Shown here in pieces: positions 6,995 to 9,137 of a DNA stretch of 9,137 nucleotides. How positions within the stretch are numbered: the first letter of the stretch is position 1; every line of letters begins with the position of its first letter. The notes under the pieces are model-generated. The model did not search any database, was not told the DNA's origin, and saw only the letters and a program-made list of their open reading frames with translations. Made by a program: the position numbers and the translations under genes. The stretch is taken from positions 1 through 9,137 of the forward strand of contig WJJN01000313.1 in assembly GCA_014729735.1 (NCBI GenBank). The letters run 5' to 3'. The stretch is from Candidatus Zhuqueibacterota bacterium (GTDB lineage Bacteria; Zhuqueibacterota; Zhuqueibacteria; Thermofontimicrobiales; Thiofontviventaceae).

Positions 6995-8149
6995 ATGCCT
7001 ATGAAACGACTTATATTTATACTGAACTATCTTCTGATATGTTCGATAGTTAACGGATATGCGGCAAATTCACAAGGACTTCATAATCCACTCTATATTA
7101 TTCCGGCATGGAATTTAAATAAAGGCGATTTAACAATCCATGCGCATTCCAAGTTTTATTTTAAGAACGAAGTGTTCGAGAAAAGACATCGTCCGACAAC
7201 CGCATGTACATACTGGGATGCCCAGGGTGCAGTAAACATGCAATACGGTATCGGTCAATTTTACGAAATCGCAATATCACAAATAGTGTACCAGGACAAT
7301 CACAAATCCGGAAAAGGATTTAATTTACCGGATGATTTATTTCTAAAATTCAAATACGCGTCATTAGGTTCCAAAACACTTCCCATCAACTACGGCGTGA
7401 TGATCACGTCCCGGTTACCGCTGGCAGAATATCACAATCTTCCCTTCGAGCCTTATGCCGGGGGCAATATTGAATTTGCAATCCATGGATTGCTTTCGCA
7501 TTCCTCCAATCTTCTGTTTCCTGAGGATGCGATGAACTTGCATCTGAATTTGGGCTTTATTCATCATAATGACAAAGGTGAAGTTTTTTCCATTCATAAC
7601 ATCAAATATAAACAAAAATCAAATTCAAAACAATTTGTCTATGGACTGGCACTGGTCTATCCCATTGCGAAATTTGATTTCTCGCTGGAATTTTATGGCA
7701 ACCGATTGATCAAAAAACCGAATCAAGCGGTCTTCAGCCGTTATAATTACAGTTATCTGACGCCGGGCATAACCTATCGCCCATATTACTGGATGGCAGT
7801 TATTTTCGGCATGGATATCCGAACCAGCAGCGGCATCCCCGAAAGTGATGCTCGACGCCTCTCGCCTGAATCACCGGTTTATCCTGGCTGGCGATTGAAT
7901 TTTGGAGTTAAGATCAATTTAATGGCGAAACTACAGCGCCGGCATGAAAAGCAATCAGAATTTAATTTCCTGGGCGAGAAAAAACCAGAAAAAACTATAT
8001 ACGATCAAATTACAGAAGAACGGCAGGAAATCGAAAGCGCCGAGATGGAACTGGCACGTATAAAAGAAGAGCGGCGTAAAATGGACGAGATGCTCAAACG
8101 GTTAAGAAATGTGCTGGAATTCAAGGAAGACGAAACAGGCAAAGAATAA
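6995..8149 (+). CDS. Putative outer-membrane beta-barrel protein with C-terminal coiled coil
   Basis: The 384-residue protein has no family I can name. Residues 1-24 form a signal peptide (KRLIFILNYLLICSIVNGYA then A-N). Residues about 30-312 contain many short amphipathic strands rich in Tyr, Phe and Gly, such as LTPGITYRPYYWMAVIFGMD and WRLNFGVKINL, as in an outer-membrane barrel of perhaps 12 or more strands. After the last strand the character changes abruptly. Residues 335-374 form a charged heptad repeat with core positions I335, I339, I346, A349, L353, I356, M363, L367, L370 and L374, a likely coiled coil that would sit in the periplasm. ATG 6995 and ATG 7001 are both possible starts; neither has a clear ribosome site, and the choice changes only two residues. 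The gene stands alone behind a sigma-54-like element and ahead of a hairpin terminator. Role unknown; export, adhesion or envelope scaffolding are possible. Confidence 0.8.
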   Translation: MPMKRLIFILNYLLICSIVNGYAANSQGLHNPLYIIPAWNLNKGDLTIHAHSKFYFKNEVFEKRHRPTTACTYWDAQGAVNMQYGIGQFYEIAISQIVYQDNHKSGKGFNLPDDLFLKFKYASLGSKTLPINYGVMITSRLPLAEYHNLPFEPYAGGNIEFAIHGLLSHSSNLLFPEDAMNLHLNLGFIHHNDKGEVFSIHNIKYKQKSNSKQFVYGLALVYPIAKFDFSLEFYGNRLIKKPNQAVFSRYNYSYLTPGITYRPYYWMAVIFGMDIRTSSGIPESDARRLSPESPVYPGWRLNFGVKINLMAKLQRRHEKQSEFNFLGEKKPEKTIYDQITEERQEIESAEMELARIKEERRKMDEMLKRLRNVLEFKEDETGKE

Positions 8150-8165
8150 CTCAAATAAAACTCCG

Positions 8166-8187
8166 GCGGCTTCCGGGGTGAAGCCGC
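8166..8187 (+). terminator. Hairpin terminator after the barrel gene
   Basis: GCGGCTTC and GAAGCCGC form a perfect 8-base-pair stem around the six-base loop CGGGGT, 17 bases after the stop codon. The following tract (TTCCCTTTCC) is only moderately T-rich, so termination may be partial. Confidence 0.6.
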
Positions 8188-8244
8188 TTCCCTTTCCAAT
8201 TTTGTATTTCTTTTCATTCATTTCCGTTACCACATAAATTACGC

Positions 8245-8273
8245 TTGACATTTGGCTAATTTTAGACTATATT
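8245..8273 (+). promoter_or_regulatory. Near-consensus sigma-70 promoter
   Basis: TTGACA (8245-8250), a 17-base spacer and TATATT (8268-8273) make the best promoter match I found in the window. Transcription should start at about 8280. It is the only good promoter found between the 8166 terminator and the gene at 8409. Confidence 0.6.
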
Positions 8274-8279
8274 TAATTA

Positions 8280-8385
8280 ATGTTACATATATTACATAAT
8301 TAATAGTTTCCGTCCATTCGAACGTTATTTAATCCACCACGATCGATTTGCATGGCTTGATAGACTGTGCCATGCTTTTTTATTT
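8280..8385 (+). ncRNA. Candidate small RNA or attenuator leader
   Basis: The roughly 100-base transcript expected from the 8245-8273 promoter ends in a strong intrinsic terminator just before the start codon of the next gene. Its 5' part (8280-8349) is AT-rich with no stable hairpin that I can fold by eye and no recognisable riboswitch core. It may be a stand-alone small RNA, or an mRNA leader in which the terminator controls read-through into the secreted protein gene. A stretch CCAT (8314-8317) could pair with only four bases of the terminator arm, so no clear antiterminator is visible. Confidence 0.35.
8350..8381 (+). terminator. Strong intrinsic terminator or attenuator upstream of the last gene
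   Basis: GCATGGC (8350-8356) pairs perfectly with GCCATGC (8369-8375) across a 12-base loop, and six T follow at once, then ATTT. This is a textbook intrinsic terminator. It ends 27 bases before ATG 8409, too close to leave room for another promoter, and that is why it may act as an attenuator. Confidence 0.65.
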
Positions 8386-8408
8386 GTACACTTAAAAGCA
8401 AAACACCG

Positions 8409-9137
8409 ATGAAGAACATCTTATCAATAGTTTATCTCATTTGGTTCTTTTTTCTTTCTTTCACAGCCGAGTTACAGCCAGGTGATATTCCGAAAACTGC
8501 TTTACCAATTATCGAGAATCAATCGATTACATATCTTGAAAATCTGCTTCTTTCCGAAGGTTTCGAAAATATCGTACTGCAGATCAATGCGCATCGCGAA
8601 ATCATCATCGAGTACGAAAATCGCATTTATCGAAATGAACTGACAGCTCTTTCAATAGTGCTGAAATATTCCAGTCAAATTCTTGTTGCTTTTGATAAAT
8701 TTTACATTGTTCCAAAGCAACGAAATATTCCGTTAATGACGATTAGCACACGCGCAGCGTACATCCGCCAATTTCTGAATCACGAAATGAGCGAAGCAGA
8801 GTTCGCCGAAGTAATTACAATCGATCACGGAACATTGAAAAAGATGGATAATTTTTTCTATCGCACTTCCCCGCGGCAGAATTCTTTTTTCAAATCGGAT
8901 TTCGTAATCCATCCGGGTTTTAAAGCGCAGTTCAGCCGACCTAATGACCCGGCGCAATTGCAACTCAGCCTTAAACCGACAATTCGCACGCCGATCACAA
9001 CAGGCTTGCAATTTGAAGCACAAATGAATTTCCCATTTTATAACGAATTCGATACCACAAGTTATTCGCCGACATTCAGCAAAATCATTTGCAATTATAT
9101 TTTTCGACCTGCTGTGCATCATTTTGTATCCCTGAGT
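8409..9137 (+). CDS. Secreted envelope protein, possibly YjbH/GfcD-like exopolysaccharide barrel (truncated by window edge)
   Basis: The frame is open from ATG 8409 to the window end (243 codons, no stop). Residues 1-20 are a signal peptide (MKNILSIVYLIWFFFLSFTA). Residues about 36-110 form a small alpha/beta unit with LLLSEGFENIVLQI followed by YENRIYRNELTALSIVL and a strand leading to IPLMTI. This recalls the repeated unit of YjbH/GfcD proteins, which are predicted outer-membrane barrels linked to exopolysaccharide export. From about residue 165 amphipathic strands appear (QLQLSLKPTIRTPITTGLQF, MNFPFYNEF), consistent with the start of a barrel. The family assignment rests on memory of the pattern and is weak; an unrelated outer-membrane protein is possible. 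No clear ribosome site precedes the ATG. The gene sits directly behind the terminator-like hairpin at 8350-8381, which may limit its expression. Confidence 0.7.
   Translation, partial: MKNILSIVYLIWFFFLSFTAELQPGDIPKTALPIIENQSITYLENLLLSEGFENIVLQINAHREIIIEYENRIYRNELTALSIVLKYSSQILVAFDKFYIVPKQRNIPLMTISTRAAYIRQFLNHEMSEAEFAEVITIDHGTLKKMDNFFYRTSPRQNSFFKSDFVIHPGFKAQFSRPNDPAQLQLSLKPTIRTPITTGLQFEAQMNFPFYNEFDTTSYSPTFSKIICNYIFRPAVHHFVSLS

Noticed and set aside
8280..8303. A seven-codon leaderless frame (ATG ... TAA) right at the predicted transcript start, as a possible leader peptide
   Set aside because: It has no run of regulatory codons, no ribosome site and no visible link to the downstream hairpin; chance is the simpler explanation in AT-rich DNA.
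8733..9122. A 129-codon frame on the minus strand at the right end
   Set aside because: It is antisense to the signal-peptide-bearing gene starting at 8409, has no domain or ribosome site, and is Cys/Arg-rich like a shadow frame.

Overview
The window looks like a chromosomal segment from a Gram-negative bacterium. Two gene products have outer-membrane barrel character behind signal peptides, and an OmpA-type peptidoglycan anchor is joined to a calcium-binding linker. A DUF3536-type GH57 protein, an OmpA with thrombospondin type 3 repeats and AT-rich spacers would fit the FCB group or a neighbouring candidate phylum (Calditrichota, KSB1, Marinimicrobia and similar). That placement is an inference from gene style, not from a marker gene. 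No mobile element, CRISPR array, tRNA or rRNA was seen.

The left three quarters (1-6692) is a five-gene run on the minus strand, read right to left: OmpA-family envelope protein, cytoplasmic GH57/DUF3536 glycoside hydrolase-like protein, cytoplasmic M28 metallopeptidase, PP2C-like serine/threonine phosphatase, and a membrane sensor histidine kinase that leaves the window just as its HisKA domain begins. The spacers are about 22, 26, 13 and 6 bases, so this is very likely one operon. Two genes (GH57 and PP2C) appear to start at TTG codons that have good Shine-Dalgarno sequences. The set mixes an envelope structural protein, glucan and peptide metabolism, and two signalling proteins.

The right quarter is transcribed on the plus strand. 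A 302-base divergent, AT-rich spacer (6693-6994) carries a sigma-70-like promoter for the operon on the minus strand. On the plus strand it carries a sigma-54-like -24/-12 element, with a 13-base palindrome about 100 bases upstream. The plus-strand gene at 6995-8149 encodes a putative outer-membrane barrel with a long heptad-repeat coiled-coil tail, followed by a hairpin terminator.

Next comes the most striking non-coding piece. A near-consensus sigma-70 promoter (8245-8273) is followed about 75 bases later by a strong intrinsic terminator (8350-8381), and the terminator lies only 27 bases upstream of the start codon of the next gene. That gene (8409 onward, cut by the window edge) encodes a secreted envelope protein, possibly related to YjbH/GfcD exopolysaccharide barrels. 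The arrangement is either a roughly 100-nt small RNA or a transcription-attenuation leader.
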